Source of the DNA: Scatosoma sp045655705
Lineage (GTDB): Bacteria; Bacillota; Clostridia; Christensenellales; Borkfalkiaceae
DNA: 64,000 nucleotides
Direction: 5' to 3'
NCBI GenBank assembly: GCA_045655705.1
Contig: JAZOPU010000009.1
Span: forward strand, 4,318 to 68,317
Of the stretch, positions 33,388 through 41,121 are shown one piece after another. Each line of letters opens with the position of its first letter. The first letter of the stretch is position 1. The notes under the pieces are model-generated. The model did not search any database and was not told the DNA's origin. It saw only the letters and a program-made list of their open reading frames with translations. Made by a program: the position numbers and the translations under genes.

Positions 33388-34241
33388 AGGTTGTAGATTT
33401 CACGCAAAAACGAAATAGTGCGTCGGGGTGCGTAATGCTTCTCGGCGGTTTTGACGGTTTGCATATCGGGCATAAAAAGCTTATGGAAACAGCCAAGACG
33501 TATGCGCTTCCTATCGGCGTGATGACGATTCTTGGCGGAAAAGCGGGCTTACCCCTGTTCACGGCGGAAGAGCGCGCGGAAATTTTTGCGCGCGAAGGCG
33601 CGGATTTTATGCTGGAATTGCCTTTTGCAGAAATACGCGAACTTTCGCCTAACGCATTTTTGAACCTGCTTAAAGAGAAGTTTTCGCCTAAAATATTCGT
33701 GTGTGGCGACGATTTCCGCTTTGGAAAAGACGCCTGCGGATCAGCGGAAATATTAAAAACAGCGGGACAGGTATGCGTTGAAACGCTTTGCAAGTTAGAC
33801 GGCGAAAAGGTAAGCGCAACGGCGGTGAAACGCTTTTTAACGCTTGGGAACGTGGAAAAGGCGAACGCTTTTCTTGGCGAAAATTATTTCTTGATAGGTA
33901 AGGTGTATAAAGATAGGGGTGTTGGAAAAACGTTGGGTTTTCCTACGGCGAATATTGCTTATCCAAAGGATAAATATCCTATTAAAAAAGGCGTGTATGA
34001 AACGCGGGTTACGGTTGGAAAAGAAGCGTATAAGGGGATTACAAACTACGGGCATAGACCGACGTTTAACGAAAACGAAGATTGCACGGAAACGTATTTA
34101 GACGGTTTTTCTGGCGATTTATACGGAAAGACTTTGAAAGTGGAATTCGTGCGTTATTTGCGTGATATCCAAAAATTTGAAAGCGCGGAGCAGTTAAAGG
34201 CGCAGCTTGAAAAAGATATAGCGAGGGTGAGAAATGATTAA
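33381..34241 (+). CDS. ribF: bifunctional riboflavin kinase / FAD synthetase
   Basis: It phosphorylates riboflavin to FMN and adenylates FMN to FAD. The 286-residue protein has an N-terminal nucleotidyltransferase domain with GGFDGLHIGHKKL (the HxGH motif near 28) and CGDDFRFGKDA near 110. The C-terminal riboflavin kinase domain begins near 165, with GKTLGFPTANIAYP (about 187-200), KKGVYETRV and ITNYGHRPTF. It overlaps truB by 7 nt and the following gene by 8 nt, so the region pheS to the TIM-barrel gene looks like one transcript. No FMN riboswitch was seen. Confidence 0.95.
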   Translation: MLKVVDFTQKRNSASGCVMLLGGFDGLHIGHKKLMETAKTYALPIGVMTILGGKAGLPLFTAEERAEIFAREGADFMLELPFAEIRELSPNAFLNLLKEKFSPKIFVCGDDFRFGKDACGSAEILKTAGQVCVETLCKLDGEKVSATAVKRFLTLGNVEKANAFLGENYFLIGKVYKDRGVGKTLGFPTANIAYPKDKYPIKKGVYETRVTVGKEAYKGITNYGHRPTFNENEDCTETYLDGFSGDLYGKTLKVEFVRYLRDIQKFESAEQLKAQLEKDIARVRND

Positions 34242-35079
34242 ATTTGGACCGAGCGGAAACAGTGAAGGCTTCTACGAGGCGGGAAATACGCATAGCGAAC
34301 AATCGGCGGCGTTTGTCAAAGCGCAAGGCTTAGATTGCTTTGAATATTCTTTCGGGCGCGGTGTGCGTATGACGGAAGATAAAGCGATTTCCATTGGCGA
34401 AGCGTTTGCAATGCAAGGCGTGGAGCTTTCCGTGCACGCGCCCTATTTTATCAACTTTTCCAACCCCGACGACGAAATGGCGGCAAAATCGTATAACTAC
34501 GTTTTGGAAAGTGCGGAAAAATGCCGTTTGATGGGCGGAAAACGTATCGTATTCCACCCTGCTACGCAAGGAAAACTAAACCGTTTTGAAGCGGTAGACT
34601 TGGCGGAGAAACGCTTGCGGGTATTGCGGGATTATATCTATCTCAACGATATGCAGGATTTGATGTTTTGCCCCGAAACGATGGGTAAATCCGCGCAGAT
34701 TGGCACGATCGAAGAAATCGTACGCTTTTGTAAAATTGATAAAGTATTCACCCCGTGCGTGGACTTTGGACACGTGAACGCGAGAGAACAAGGCTCGCTC
34801 AAAACCACCGACGATTATTTATGCCGTTTGGAATATATGATAAATGAATTAGGGTATGAGCGAATGAAGAATTTCCACGTGCATTTTTCCAAGATTATGT
34901 ATTCGGCAAAGGGCGAAGTCAAGCATCTAACCTTTGCTGACGAGCTTTACGGGCCGGAATTTACTCCGCTCGCTGTTGCGCTTAAAAAACTTGCATTAGA
35001 GCCGTATATCGTGTGCGAATCGGACGGCACGCAGGATATAGATGCGGTAGAAATGAAGAAAATATACGAGAATTTGTAA
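34234..35079 (+). CDS. endonuclease IV-like TIM-barrel metalloenzyme
   Basis: A 281-residue (alpha/beta)8 protein of the AP endonuclease family 2. The metal ligands of endonuclease IV are recognisable: SVHAPYFINF (His near 69), FHPATQGK (His near 109), CPETMGK (Glu near 145), CVDFGHVNAR (Asp and His near 180), NFHVHFSKI (His near 216) and VCESDG (Glu near 261). It likely incises at abasic sites, but sugar isomerases share the fold. It begins with an 8-nt overlap with ribF. It may be an Nfo homologue with a divergent surface. Confidence 0.8.
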   Translation: MIKFGPSGNSEGFYEAGNTHSEQSAAFVKAQGLDCFEYSFGRGVRMTEDKAISIGEAFAMQGVELSVHAPYFINFSNPDDEMAAKSYNYVLESAEKCRLMGGKRIVFHPATQGKLNRFEAVDLAEKRLRVLRDYIYLNDMQDLMFCPETMGKSAQIGTIEEIVRFCKIDKVFTPCVDFGHVNAREQGSLKTTDDYLCRLEYMINELGYERMKNFHVHFSKIMYSAKGEVKHLTFADELYGPEFTPLAVALKKLALEPYIVCESDGTQDIDAVEMKKIYENL

Positions 35080-35096
35080 AAAAGTATATTCGATAC

Positions 35097-35125
35097 TTGA
35101 CGAAAGAAGAAATATTTGCTAAAAT
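35097..35125 (+). promoter_or_regulatory. sigma-A promoter of the M24 peptidase gene
   Basis: TTGACG (35097-35102) and TAAAAT (35120-35125) with a 17-bp spacer; GGAAGG follows. Confidence 0.75.
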
Positions 35126-35145
35126 AATAGATAGGAAGGAATAAA

Positions 35146-36201
35146 ATGTTGCAAACGAACGGAAAAAAAGTATTACAGGTAGCAAAAACCCAAGCGGTCT
35201 ACGTTTCCTGTGAATACTTAATTCGTTATATTACGGGTTTCGTTGCCGAAGACGGCCTCGTAGTCGTGGATAAAAACGGCACGACGTTATATACGGATAA
35301 ACGGTATATCGAAGTGGCAAAAAAACGCTTTGCAGGCACGGACGTAACGGCGACTTTATGCGATCAAAAACAAGTCCTTGATCGTTTGAAATCCTATGAA
35401 AGCGTGGGTGTTTCTTTCCGTAATACTTCGCACGTGGAGTATTTAACGCTCGAAAAGGCGGGCGTGAAGCTCCAAGATATCGACGATAAGTTGGATACCG
35501 TGGCGGGGGTAAAAAACGCGGACGAGCTCTCGTGCATAGCAAAAGCTTGCGAGATAGCCGAAGATGCGTTTGAGGAATTGCTTCCGCAAATCAAAGAAGG
35601 CATGACGGAAACGCAGGTTGCCGCACTTCTTGAATACAATATGCGCAAACGCGGGGCTGAGAGTTTTTCCTTTGAAACGATCGTGGCGTTCGGTGCGCAT
35701 GCGGCTGTTCCGCATCACGTAACGGGCGATACGAAGCTTTGCTTTGGCGACGAGATACTAATTGATTTTGGTTGCAAGGTCAACGGGTATTGTTCGGATA
35801 TCACGCGGACTTTTCTCTTTGGCGACGATCAAAAACACGAAGAATTTAAGCTGGCGTATGCGCACGTTTTAAAAGCGCATAATCTCGTTAAAGAAAAATT
35901 GATTAGCGGTATGACGACGGTGCAAGCGGACGCGATTGCAAGGGATTATCTCAAAAGCGTGGGCTATGGCGAACTGTTCACGCACTCGCTTGGGCACGGG
36001 ATTGGCTTAAACGTGCACGAATTCCCTTATTTAAGCCCCAAACGGCAGGATATTTTAACGGACGGAATGGTGTTTTCCGACGAGCCGGGCGTGTACGTGG
36101 AAGGTGAATACGGCATTCGTATCGAAGATACGGTAACCCTTGAAAATGGCAAGGTAAAAAGCTTTATGAATAAAACGAGTAAAGAGCTCGTGATATTATA
36201 A
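35146..36201 (+). CDS. Xaa-Pro aminopeptidase/dipeptidase, M24 family
   Basis: A cytosolic metallopeptidase that cleaves next to proline, likely a Xaa-Pro peptidase of the PepQ/YqhT type. The 351-residue protein has an N-terminal creatinase-like domain (about 1-125) and a pita-bread catalytic domain. The five metal ligands are present: IDFGC and CSDITRT (two Asp near 205-216), HSLGHGIGLNVHE (His near 286), SDEPGVYVEG (Glu near 309) and IRIEDTV (Glu near 328). In Firmicutes it usually lies next to efp, as here. It has its own promoter. Confidence 0.93.
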   Translation: MLQTNGKKVLQVAKTQAVYVSCEYLIRYITGFVAEDGLVVVDKNGTTLYTDKRYIEVAKKRFAGTDVTATLCDQKQVLDRLKSYESVGVSFRNTSHVEYLTLEKAGVKLQDIDDKLDTVAGVKNADELSCIAKACEIAEDAFEELLPQIKEGMTETQVAALLEYNMRKRGAESFSFETIVAFGAHAAVPHHVTGDTKLCFGDEILIDFGCKVNGYCSDITRTFLFGDDQKHEEFKLAYAHVLKAHNLVKEKLISGMTTVQADAIARDYLKSVGYGELFTHSLGHGIGLNVHEFPYLSPKRQDILTDGMVFSDEPGVYVEGEYGIRIEDTVTLENGKVKSFMNKTSKELVIL

Positions 36202-36238
36202 AATAAAAAATTATAAGTGTATAAGGAGAAAAAACACT

Positions 36239-36802
36239 ATGGCACAAATTTTGGCAGGCGATATCCGTAAAGGAGCAACATTTGAATACAAGAGCGGCGT
36301 ATACACCGTAACCGACTTCCAGCACGTAAAGCCGGGTAAGGGCGCGGCGTTCGTTAGAACGACACTTAAAAACGTGGTAACGGGACAAGTATTGTCCAAC
36401 GAAACGTTCAACCCCACGACCAAACTCGAAACGGCGCAAGTAGAAACGAAGAAAATGACGTATTCCTACTACGACGGCGAATTCTACGTGTTCATGGACG
36501 AAGAATATAACCAAGAAATGCTTTCCTACGATCAAGTGGAAGAAGCACTCAAATACATCAAGGAAAACGATACCGTAACGGTGAAATTCCTCTATGGCAA
36601 AGCGTTCTCCGTTGAACCTGAAAACTTCGTAGAGCTCAAAGTAATCGAAGCAGAACCGGGCGTAAAGGGCAACACGGCAACCAACGTTATGAAGAACGCG
36701 AAAGTGGAAACGGGTGCGACCATTCAAGTTCCTATGTTCGTAGAAGAAGGCGAAACCATCCGTATCGACACGAGAACGGGCGAATATATGAGCCGCGTTT
36801 AA
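36239..36802 (+). CDS. efp: elongation factor P
   Basis: EF-P relieves ribosome stalling at polyproline. The 187-residue protein has three beta-barrel domains. The modifiable lysine is in the tip loop KPGKGAAFVR near residue 33. Domain III ends with VEEGETIRIDTRTGEYMSRV, the family signature. AAGGAG precedes ATG 36239. It follows the M24 peptidase by 37 nt and has a terminator downstream. Confidence 0.97.
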   Translation: MAQILAGDIRKGATFEYKSGVYTVTDFQHVKPGKGAAFVRTTLKNVVTGQVLSNETFNPTTKLETAQVETKKMTYSYYDGEFYVFMDEEYNQEMLSYDQVEEALKYIKENDTVTVKFLYGKAFSVEPENFVELKVIEAEPGVKGNTATNVMKNAKVETGATIQVPMFVEEGETIRIDTRTGEYMSRV

Positions 36803-36829
36803 TTTGTAAATGTATAAACGAAAATAAAT

Positions 36830-36851
36830 GCAGGAATTTTTTCCTGCTTTT
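36830..36851 (+). terminator. terminator of efp
   Basis: A 7-bp stem GCAGGAA/TTCCTGC with TTTT loop, followed by TTTTATTTTT. Confidence 0.85.
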
Positions 36852-36877
36852 ATTTTTAAAAAACAACAAAAAATTAC

Positions 36878-36906
36878 TTGACAATACATACTATGCATTG
36901 TATAAT
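36878..36906 (+). promoter_or_regulatory. consensus sigma-A promoter of dtd
   Basis: Perfect TTGACA (36878-36883) and TATAAT (36901-36906), 17-bp spacer; +1 near 36913, 24 nt before the ATG. Confidence 0.9.
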
Positions 36907-36936
36907 ATTGTGTATAAAACAGTAACGGGTAGAATT

Positions 36937-37383
36937 ATGAAAGCAGTAGTGCAACGAGTGAAACAAACGAGCTTGGCAGTAGAGGGGAAATTGATTTCCG
37001 AAATTCCGTTTGGCTTGACGGTGTTTTTGGGGGTACAATGCGGGGATAGCGAAAAGGAAGCGGACTATATCGTGAAAAAAATCGCAGGCTTACGCATTTT
37101 TGAAGACGAGAACGGGAAAATGAATTTATCCATAAAAGCCGTAGGCGGGGAAGTGTTGCTTGTTTCGCAATTTACGCTTCTTGGCGATACGTCACATGGA
37201 AACCGACCGAGTTTTACACTCGCCGAGCGACCTGAAAAAGCGAAACCGCTTTATGAATACGCTGTTTCCGAGCTTGAAAAATACGGCGTTACAGTGAAAA
37301 CGGGTGTGTTCGGGGCGGATATGCAAATTGCCCAAAATAACGACGGGCCTGTAACGATTTTGCTCGAAACTCCTTATAAATAA
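36937..37383 (+). CDS. dtd: D-aminoacyl-tRNA deacylase
   Basis: It removes D-amino acids wrongly attached to tRNA. The 148-residue protein starts MKAVVQRVKQTSLAVEGK, has the catalytic SQFTLLGDTSHGNRPSF loop near residues 78-94 (family SQFTLxAxxxKGxRPSF, with slight changes), and the second motif QNNDGPVTILLET near the C terminus (usually MNDGPVT). ATG 36937 is used because the conserved N terminus begins here; the frame extends upstream into the promoter. A hairpin lies just after the stop. Confidence 0.93.
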   Translation: MKAVVQRVKQTSLAVEGKLISEIPFGLTVFLGVQCGDSEKEADYIVKKIAGLRIFEDENGKMNLSIKAVGGEVLLVSQFTLLGDTSHGNRPSFTLAERPEKAKPLYEYAVSELEKYGVTVKTGVFGADMQIAQNNDGPVTILLETPYK

Positions 37384-37392
37384 AGAGAAAAA

Positions 37393-37419
37393 CGCAACTC
37401 TACGCACAGTAGAGTTGCG
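37393..37419 (+). repeat. inverted repeat after dtd, first unit of a spaced array
   Basis: An 11-bp perfect stem (37393-37403 with 37409-37419) around a GCACA loop, with the CTCTAC/GTAGAG core. No U-tract follows, so it is a poor intrinsic terminator, and it could be a two-fold operator. The core AGTAGAG recurs downstream at 37431, 37453 and 37474. Confidence 0.75.
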
Positions 37420-37480
37420 GATCTACCGTGAGTAGAGTTGAAAAAACCAACGAGTAGAGTGGCTTTTTAGCGAAGTAGAG
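37408..37480 (+). promoter_or_regulatory. four AGTAGAG boxes spaced 23, 22 and 21 bp
   Basis: AGTAGAG starts at 37408, 37431, 37453 and 37474. The first two also have a mirror half (CTAC) five bases upstream, so they are dyads. The array ends about 20 bp before the -35 of the GT8 promoter, on roughly the same helix face each time. It looks like a regulator-binding array, but the protein is unknown. Confidence 0.5.
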
Positions 37481-37500
37481 CGTTTTTTCCAAAAGATAGG

Positions 37501-37529
37501 TTGTCATTTTCAAAAAATTGGTATAAAAT
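37501..37529 (+). promoter_or_regulatory. sigma-A promoter of the GT8-acyltransferase operon
   Basis: TTGTCA (37501-37506) and TAAAAT (37524-37529) with a 17-bp spacer; +1 near 37536, followed by an AAAAGGAATG ribosome region. Confidence 0.75.
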
Positions 37530-37588
37530 AGTAATTGTCATAGGCGTGAACACGCTGAATAAAATGCACTTATAAAAGGAATGAAAAT

Positions 37589-38611
37589 ATGAAGAACAAG
37601 AAAACAGTACCTATCTTTTTTGCGGCGGATAAGCGGTATTTGCCTTTTTTGGCGGTTGCGTTGCAATCGCTCAAAGAAACGAAAACGGGAGAGTACAATT
37701 ATCAAGTGCACGTGCTTTATACGGGATCGCTTGGTACGCACGTGAACGATATTTTACAAATGCAAGAAGAGGGTTTGTCCGTAGCGTTTACCGACGTTTC
37801 GGCAAAACTGGCGGAGATTGAAACCTTGATGCATTGCCGTGATTATTATACGAGCGCGATTTATTATCGTCTTTTCATTCCCGATCTTTTCCCTGCCTAC
37901 GACAAAATCATCTATCTTGATTGCGACACGGTGGCACTCGACGAGATTGGCAAGCTGTACGATATTGACATAAAGGATAATTATATCGGCGCGGTTGCCG
38001 ATCAAGCGGTGGCGGGGATCGCGCCTTTCCGCGACTACACGAAAAACGCGCTTGGCATTGATGCAAGCAAATATTTCAATTCGGGCGTGATCGTGATGAA
38101 CGCGAAAAAGTTTCGTGAAATGGATTTCTACACGGCGTTTAGAGCGGTTTTGAGCAGTTACGATTTTATCGTCGCACCCGATCAAGACTGTTTAAATCTC
38201 ATTTGCAAAGATAAAGTGTATTATTTCGAGAATTTGTGGAATGCAATGCCGATTGCAGGCTTGGGCAAGAAAAAACCCAAACTCGTGCATTATAATCTCA
38301 CTTTAAAACCGTGGCACTACGACGGGGTTTTATACGAAGAGTATTTTTGGGAATATGCAAAGCGGACTGCGTTTTACGATAATATCGTAGCGATAAAAGC
38401 GGCGTTCACACCCGCACAAGCCCAGCGGGATAAAACGGGCTCGGAAAAGCTTCTTGCGTTAGCGCAAGCGGAAGCGGATAGCCCTTGTAATTATTTAAAA
38501 ACGGTTGGCACGAGCGCGAAGTTAAACGTACAAAAACGAAAAAACGAGGTAGGCAGGTATGGATTTATCGAAGATTTCTCCCCAAAGGCGCGAAGTCTTA
38601 CGACGGATTGA
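37589..38611 (+). CDS. glycosyltransferase family 8 protein
   Basis: A 340-residue GT-A, retaining glycosyltransferase using a nucleotide sugar (UDP-Glc or UDP-Gal in relatives). FFAADKRYLPFLAVALQSL starts the fold, SAIYYRLFIPDLFP lies near 88-101, the DxD metal motif is in KIIYLDCDTVAL near 106-117, FNSGVIVMN near 166, and the C-terminal HYNLTLKPWHYDG (the HxGxxKPW-like element) near 232. Its end overlaps the acyltransferase start by 53 nt, so the two are coupled. It is the first gene of a likely glycolipid cassette. Confidence 0.92.
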   Translation: MKNKKTVPIFFAADKRYLPFLAVALQSLKETKTGEYNYQVHVLYTGSLGTHVNDILQMQEEGLSVAFTDVSAKLAEIETLMHCRDYYTSAIYYRLFIPDLFPAYDKIIYLDCDTVALDEIGKLYDIDIKDNYIGAVADQAVAGIAPFRDYTKNALGIDASKYFNSGVIVMNAKKFREMDFYTAFRAVLSSYDFIVAPDQDCLNLICKDKVYYFENLWNAMPIAGLGKKKPKLVHYNLTLKPWHYDGVLYEEYFWEYAKRTAFYDNIVAIKAAFTPAQAQRDKTGSEKLLALAQAEADSPCNYLKTVGTSAKLNVQKRKNEVGRYGFIEDFSPKARSLTTD

Positions 38612-39404
38612 GGAAAACGAGCGCGCGGGTAATTTCCACGTCCCGGTAGAGGACGATCCCCCCGCGCCCGAACTTACGCCCGACAAGGTGGATTACCTTT
38701 GCAAAAAAGTATCCAGTAAAATAAAACGCAGGATAGCCAACGCGATTGGAGACGCGTACTTTTCCAATTTGATCAAAAAAGATATCATGGTGATCGACGG
38801 TATAACGGGCGAAGAACACCTTGACGCGCTCAAAAACGGCGCGATCATAACGAGCAATCATTTTTCTCCGATGGAAAATTATATCGTGTTCCATTGTATT
38901 CGCAAGCATTTGCCAAGGAAATATCTGTATAAAGTTATTCGCGAAGGAAATTATACCAATTTCCCCGGGTTATACGGGTTTTTATTCCGTCATTGCGACA
39001 CGTTACCGCTCTCTTCTAACCGTCGCACGATGATCAATTTTTCTTCGGCTGTGCAAACGCTGTTAAAGCGCGGTGAAAGCATACTTATCTATCCCGAACA
39101 GGAAATGTGGTTCAACTACCGAAAGCCCCGTCCGTTTCTTGTAGGCGGTTTTAAAATGGCGTATCGGGCAAACGTACCCGTGTTGCCTATTTTTATCACC
39201 ATGCAAGACGACGAAACGCGGTTAGACGAAAGCGGTTATCCCGTGCAACGGCACACCGTGCATATTCTTCCGCCTATCTATCCCGATTTATCGCTTGGCG
39301 ACAAGGTCGGCGCGCAAAAAATGTGCGATACGGCGTATGCATATTGTAAAGAAAAATATGAAGAAGTGTATAAGATACCGCTTGTATACGGAGCAAACGA
39401 ATGA
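38559..39404 (+). CDS. 1-acylglycerol-3-phosphate acyltransferase-like protein
   Basis: A 281-residue lysophospholipid acyltransferase-type protein. The catalytic motif is SNHFSPMEN near 104-112, which reads HX4E rather than the usual HX4D. The second block is YPEQEMWFNYRKPRPFLVGGF (about 178-198), an EGTR-region equivalent. No clear membrane anchor is seen. The gene starts inside the end of the GT8 gene (53-nt overlap) and ends by ATGA overlap with the next gene. The context suggests that it acylates the product of the GT8 gene, but this is an inference. Confidence 0.82.
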   Translation: MDLSKISPQRREVLRRIEENERAGNFHVPVEDDPPAPELTPDKVDYLCKKVSSKIKRRIANAIGDAYFSNLIKKDIMVIDGITGEEHLDALKNGAIITSNHFSPMENYIVFHCIRKHLPRKYLYKVIREGNYTNFPGLYGFLFRHCDTLPLSSNRRTMINFSSAVQTLLKRGESILIYPEQEMWFNYRKPRPFLVGGFKMAYRANVPVLPIFITMQDDETRLDESGYPVQRHTVHILPPIYPDLSLGDKVGAQKMCDTAYAYCKEKYEEVYKIPLVYGANE

Positions 39405-39970
39405 TACTGTATTTGACGATAATTTTAATAGCAATGATAGCCATTGCAGGCATAGTTGCACTCGTAGCGGGCGAGAGTTTTTTCGTTACGCTTGGCTTTA
39501 CGGCGCTTGCGGTGGTGATCGTAATGCTTCTCGACGCTTTGACGGCAACGGTGTGTAGATTGTTGCCCGCAAAATGCGCGAATGTGGAAAAAAAGTTTTT
39601 TATCGTTTCTCCGCGGGAAAAGAAATTTTACGAAAAACTCAAAATACGCAAATGGAAGGACAAGATTCCCGAGATTGGGCAGTTCACGGGTTTCCGTAAA
39701 AACAAGATTGCTGATCCAAAAAGCTTGGAATATTTAGATAGATTTTTATTGGAAATTTGCTACGGTGAGATCGGGCATATCGCAAGCGTGTCCACGAGCT
39801 TTTTGCTCTTGCTGTTGTTCTTTATCACGCCACTTTGGATAGGGGTAGCGTTGCCGGTTGCAATCGTGAGCGCGCTAATGAATTTACCGTCGCTGTTTAT
39901 CCTGCGGTATAATTCCTATAAGCTTCGCGTCTTGCGCACAAGCGTTTTAAAAAAACAGGCAAAAGAATAA
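39401..39970 (+). CDS. CrtO-like membrane acyltransferase
   Basis: A 189-residue membrane protein. Two helices at the N terminus (about 5-55) are followed by LKIRKWKDKIPEIGQFTGFRKNKI and LEICYGEIGHIASV, then two more helices and RYNSYKLRVLR near the end. The KWKDKxPE...GF.K and NxPxxxxxRYNxxR pattern matches the family of glycosyl-4,4'-diaponeurosporenoate acyltransferase CrtO. No carotenoid genes are nearby, so it may act on another glycolipid. It starts by ATGA overlap and is followed by a strong terminator. Confidence 0.72.
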   Translation: MILYLTIILIAMIAIAGIVALVAGESFFVTLGFTALAVVIVMLLDALTATVCRLLPAKCANVEKKFFIVSPREKKFYEKLKIRKWKDKIPEIGQFTGFRKNKIADPKSLEYLDRFLLEICYGEIGHIASVSTSFLLLLLFFITPLWIGVALPVAIVSALMNLPSLFILRYNSYKLRVLRTSVLKKQAKE

Positions 39971-39979
39971 AATAGTTTG

Positions 39980-40007
39980 GAAACGGTTAAAGCCGTTTCT
40001 TTTTTTT
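39980..40007 (+). terminator. terminator of the GT8 operon
   Basis: A 7-bp stem GAAACGG/CCGTTTC on a six-base loop, then eight T. Confidence 0.9.
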
Positions 40008-40086
40008 GATTTTTTTAAAAATTTTCATAAAAAAAAAGGATTTGAGAAAGTTTTGTCGAAATAATAATATATAAGGAGGTGCGATT

Positions 40087-41121
40087 ATGTTTGATACCCG
40101 TGAATTTTCGTGCGTGCGCGAGCGTATTTGCGCGCAAGAAGAGATGTTCTTTTCACCGTATGCGAAGAAGTCCGCAAATACCGTTGGCAGAGCGCGCGAA
40201 GAAAAGCGTTGCGATTTCCGCACGGATTTTCAGCGCGATAGAGATCGGATTATTTACAGTAACTCCTTTAAACGCTTAAAGAATAAAACGCAGGTGTTTT
40301 TTGCACCCGAAGGGGATCATTATATCACCCGTCTTACGCACACGCTCGACGTATCGCAAATCGCGCGTTCGATTGCACGTACGCTCGCTTTAAACGAAGA
40401 TTTGGCAGAAGCGATCGCGCTTGGGCACGACCTTGGGCACACGCCTTTTGGACACGTAGGCGAACGAGTGCTTGCAGGGCTTGCGAAAAACGGATTTTAT
40501 CATAACCAGCAGTCGCTCCGCGTCGTCGACCATATCGAAAAAAACGGTCGGGGCTTGAACTTGACGGGGGAAGTTCGCGACGGTATCGTAGAGCACAAAA
40601 GTACGGGAAAACCCGCCACGCTCGAAGGGGTTGCCGTGTCGCTTGCCGATAGAATTGCGTATATCAATCACGATATCGAAGACGCCATTCGCGCGGGGAT
40701 TTTAAAAGCGGACGATTTGCCAAGATCTTGCGTGGAAACGCTGGGCAAAGAAACGAAAACGCGCATCAACACCGCCATTGCGGATATTTATAAAACTTCT
40801 TACGGGCAAAATTTCGTGAAAATGTCCGACGAAATGATGAAAGCGATCAACGAGCTTCGCGCGTTTATGTTTGAAAGAGTATACGAGCTTGCAAATAAGT
40901 CCATACAGGAGCGTTCGGAGCGTATGCTCACGCAAATGTTCGAGTATTTTACAAAGCACGTGGATAAACTCCCGAAAAGCTATTTACGGCTTTTGGACAG
41001 GGACGGCGAAGAACGCGTGGTGTGCGATTATCTTTCGGGTATGACGGATAGATACGCAATCGGCGTGTTTGAAAGCTTGTTCATTCCTTCCACCTTTTCG
41101 CTTGGGGGGATACAATCGTGA
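40087..41121 (+). CDS. dGTP triphosphohydrolase-like HD protein
   Basis: A 344-residue HD-domain protein of the deoxyguanosinetriphosphate triphosphohydrolase family. YSNSFKRLKNKTQVF leads into the HD motifs: RLTHTLDVSQIARSIAR near 83-99 and LGHDLGHTPFGHVGE near 117-131. The third is VSLADRIAYINHDIEDAI near 187-204. It hydrolyses dNTPs. AAGGAGGTG, a near-perfect ribosome site, precedes ATG 40087. It overlaps the dnaG start (GTGATAA), and dgt-dnaG-rpoD is a frequent Clostridia arrangement. Confidence 0.93.
   Translation: MFDTREFSCVRERICAQEEMFFSPYAKKSANTVGRAREEKRCDFRTDFQRDRDRIIYSNSFKRLKNKTQVFFAPEGDHYITRLTHTLDVSQIARSIARTLALNEDLAEAIALGHDLGHTPFGHVGERVLAGLAKNGFYHNQQSLRVVDHIEKNGRGLNLTGEVRDGIVEHKSTGKPATLEGVAVSLADRIAYINHDIEDAIRAGILKADDLPRSCVETLGKETKTRINTAIADIYKTSYGQNFVKMSDEMMKAINELRAFMFERVYELANKSIQERSERMLTQMFEYFTKHVDKLPKSYLRLLDRDGEERVVCDYLSGMTDRYAIGVFESLFIPSTFSLGGIQS

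Noticed and set aside
37408..37480. AGTAGAG array as a CRISPR
   Set aside because: The repeated unit is only 7 bases, spacing is 21-23 bp, and no cas gene is present; an operator array is a better reading.
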